Of a DNA stretch of 8,609 nucleotides, positions 7,150-8,609 are shown piece by piece. The DNA lies in the NCBI GenBank assembly GCA_020354595.1, contig CP070650.1, forward strand, positions 2,019,881-2,028,489, written 5' to 3'. The notes under the pieces were generated by a model. The model was given only the letters and a program-made list of their open reading frames with translations. It was not told the origin of the DNA and did no database searches. A program made the translations under genes and the position numbers. Position 1 is the first letter of the stretch, and each line of letters opens with the position of its first letter. Origin of the DNA: Myxococcales bacterium (lineage in GTDB: Bacteria > Myxococcota_A > Polyangia > Polyangiales > Houyiibacteriaceae).

Positions 7150-7936
7150 CTTGCTTCGCCTCCGCGGAACCAGGAGCGAAACCGATCCGAGCATTCTCGA
7201 TCAGCGTAACTCCATAAACCTCCCGAATCGGTTCGAGAGACACCACGTCTTGGGTGTCTCCTCGTTCGACCACGCGGCCCTCTTTGAGCAAGATGGCGCG
7301 GTCCGTCGTCGAACGTGCGTCCGCGAGATCGTGCAGGACGACGATGATCGTGTGCTGCCGGGCCGCGAGGCGTCGAATGAGATCGAGTACGGCCATTCCC
7401 TCGCCGACGTCGAGCGCCGCGGTGGGCTCGTCCAGCAGGAGAATCGGAGCGTCGGATGCGAGTGCCCTCGCCAAAAGCACACGCTGCTGCTCTCCCACCG
7501 AGAGTTGCGTGAAGATGCGATCCCTCAGAACCTCCGCATGCGCCGTTTGAAGCGCGTGATCGATCGCTTCCTTGTCGTTCTTGGAAAGCCCTCCGAAAGC
7601 TCCCCGGTGGGCGTAACGTCCGAGCGCAACCACCTCGTCGACCGACAGCGCGGATCGCAAGAGGCTTCGCTGTGGCACGTAGGAGATCCGACGAGCTCTT
7701 TCGTCTGGCGCGAGGGCGCCGATGTCGGCGTCACCGAGCGCGACGCGGCCTTCAAAAGCGATCAACCCCGCCAGCGCTTTCAGAAGCGTGCTCTTGCCGG
7801 CGCCATTCGGCCCGAGCAACGCGAGCACCTCTCCGGGGTGCGCTTCGAGGTCGACGCCGCGCAGTACCGTCCGCTTGCCGAGCGCAACGCTCACACCGCT
7901 GGCCTTCACCGCGAGCTGGCCGTCGCCGTCACGCAT
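7142..7936 (-). CDS. ABC transporter ATPase, iron-complex/haem/cobalamin importer type
   Basis: The 264-residue cytoplasmic ATPase powers the adjacent importer. All nucleotide-binding motifs are visible: Walker A GPNGAGKST at 42-50, Q-loop Gln89 in YVPQR, signature LSVGEQQ at 145-151, Walker B ILLLDE at 165-170 with catalytic Glu170, D-loop ALD at 174-176, and the switch His202 in VVLHD. The signature has Val where LSGGQ/LSGGE normally has its first Gly. Length and sequence style match FecE/BtuD/HmuV-type ATPases; I cannot choose among them. The ATG at 7936 has AGGAG 7 nt upstream. The gene overlaps the permease end by 8 bp (ATGCGTGA) and the binding-protein start by 8 bp (ATGGGTAA), so the three are expected to be translated as one coupled unit. 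Confidence 0.93.
   Translation of the reverse strand: MRDGDGQLAVKASGVSVALGKRTVLRGVDLEAHPGEVLALLGPNGAGKSTLLKALAGLIAFEGRVALGDADIGALAPDERARRISYVPQRSLLRSALSVDEVVALGRYAHRGAFGGLSKNDKEAIDHALQTAHAEVLRDRIFTQLSVGEQQRVLLARALASDAPILLLDEPTAALDVGEGMAVLDLIRRLAARQHTIIVVLHDLADARSTTDRAILLKEGRVVERGDTQDVVSLEPIREVYGVTLIENARIGFAPGSAEAKQDG
7159..7163 (-). promoter_or_regulatory. Shine-Dalgarno site of the binding-protein gene
   Basis: GGAGG on the - strand, 9 nt before the ATG at 7149, inside the last codons of the ATPase gene. It decides between the ATG at 7149 and the in-frame upstream ATG at 7194. Confidence 0.85.
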
Positions 7937-8609
7937 ACGCGCGCTCCTGACGAAGACGGATCAACAGCAGCAAGAACAACGGCGCGCCGATCAAACCGGT
8001 AACGACACCCAATGGTATTTCGCTGCGCGACGGAACGAGCCGCGCGACGACGTCGCACGCGACGAGAAATACCCCGCCTCCGAGTGCAGCGGCTGGTATC
8101 AGGCGCTGATGCTTGGTTCCGGCGAACGGACGGAGCATGTGCGGCACGACCAAGCCGACGAATCCGACGTTGCCTCCGACGGACACCGCCCCCGCGACCA
8201 GGACGCTGACCCAGATCGCCGACCACCACCGAACCGCGCCGACGTTCGCGCCCATCGATTGAGCTTCTTCTTCGCCGCTCAGCAGCAGATCCAACGACCT
8301 TCCCCAAAACCAGCAGGCCGCGATCGCCGTCGTGATCAACGGAAGCGCAAATGCGAGTTGCCGGGGCCCGGTGCCGCTTACCGAGCCGAGCGAAAACGAA
8401 ACGACCGCCCGACCGAGCTCCCACGTTTCCTGTGCAACGCTGGTTACGAACGCGCTGAGGCTCAAGAACAGCGCGCTCAGAACGAAACCGGTTAGCAGGA
8501 GCGCCAGTAGATCGTGCGTCATTCGTAGGAAGACCAACAGCACGGCAAGCGCCCCCAACGCGCCGAGGAAGCAACCGATGGGGACGATCATCTCCGGGAC
8601 GACGAAGCC
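7929..8609 (-). CDS. FecCD-family ABC permease, C-terminal two thirds (5' end outside window)
   Basis: The frame is open to the window edge, giving 226 codons of an inner-membrane protein. Family members usually have about 330-350 residues, so roughly 100-120 N-terminal residues lie outside; the Met at 8591 is internal. Numbered from the first visible residue, helices run through about 11-29, 33-60, 82-102 and 128-146. The diagnostic GFVGLVVPH segment is at 149-157, followed by an R-x-x-x-G-x-x-H-x-R block, a helix at about 172-190 and the family's 'EIPLGVVTGLIGAPLF' near the C-terminus. An SGEEEAQSMG segment at 111-120 is the likely coupling region that docks the ATPase. FecCD permeases form dimers that import siderophores, haem or vitamin B12 from the periplasm. 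The gene overlaps the ATPase gene by 8 bp. Substrate cannot be inferred; a TonB receptor or riboswitch upstream would help but lies outside. Confidence 0.9.
   Translation of the reverse strand, partial: GFVVPEMIVPIGCFLGALGALAVLLVFLRMTHDLLALLLTGFVLSALFLSLSAFVTSVAQETWELGRAVVSFSLGSVSGTGPRQLAFALPLITTAIAACWFWGRSLDLLLSGEEEAQSMGANVGAVRWWSAIWVSVLVAGAVSVGGNVGFVGLVVPHMLRPFAGTKHQRLIPAAALGGGVFLVACDVVARLVPSRSEIPLGVVTGLIGAPLFLLLLIRLRQERAYA
7944..7948 (-). promoter_or_regulatory. Shine-Dalgarno site of the ABC ATPase gene
   Basis: AGGAG on the - strand, 7 nt before the ATG at 7936, within the 3' end of the permease gene. It supports the chosen ATPase start and independent loading of ribosomes at the overlap. 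Confidence 0.85.

Noticed and set aside
7150..7194. Upstream start (ATG at 7194) for the binding protein
   Set aside because: The ATG at 7149 has a GGAGG at proper distance and is followed directly by the signal segment; the longer form adds an Arg-rich lead inside the ATPase gene.
7025..8002. + strand open frame of 325 codons opposite the ABC ATPase gene
   Set aside because: Antisense shadow of a gene with every ABC motif; no start signal or domain.

Overview
The window is GC-rich and almost completely coding. Seven coding units plus one partial gene at each end leave only about 93 non-coding bases (4, 82 and 7 bp). The soluble, non-lipidated binding protein, the FecCD-type importer, the RND-type exporter and the patatin-like lipase together suggest a Gram-negative bacterium. 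A Myxococcota- or Pseudomonadota-like host is my guess from codon bias and gene style; no marker gene in the window settles it.

Left part (1-5539). The 3' end of a sugar transferase runs on the + strand and meets, tail to tail, a compact three-gene minus-strand unit. In transcription order this unit is a patatin-like phospholipase (5539-4664), a 12-TM MMPL/RND-type exporter (4667-2301) and a glutamine-dependent asparagine synthase-family amidotransferase (2296-425). The lipase stop and exporter start share a GTGA. The exporter stop lies inside the Shine-Dalgarno/spacer region of the amidotransferase, 4 bp before its start. The three are therefore very probably one operon. Lipid hydrolysis, lipid export and amide transfer beside a sugar transferase suggest, as inference only, a pathway for making or remodelling an envelope lipid or glycolipid.

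Middle (5540-6221). An 82-bp divergent spacer separates the lipase operon from a + strand gene that closely resembles ThrH, the phosphoserine phosphatase/homoserine phosphotransferase of the HAD superfamily known from Pseudomonas.

Right part (6229-8609). A minus-strand ABC importer operon of the iron-complex/haem/cobalamin class reads FecCD permease (5' end outside the window), ATPase, then periplasmic binding protein. Consecutive genes overlap by exactly 8 bp, and good Shine-Dalgarno sequences fix the two internal starts. The importer ends 7 bp from the thrH stop. The substrate cannot be decided from the sequence.

No tRNA, rRNA, CRISPR array, insertion sequence or attachment site was seen. 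There is no gene-free stretch over 300 bases.
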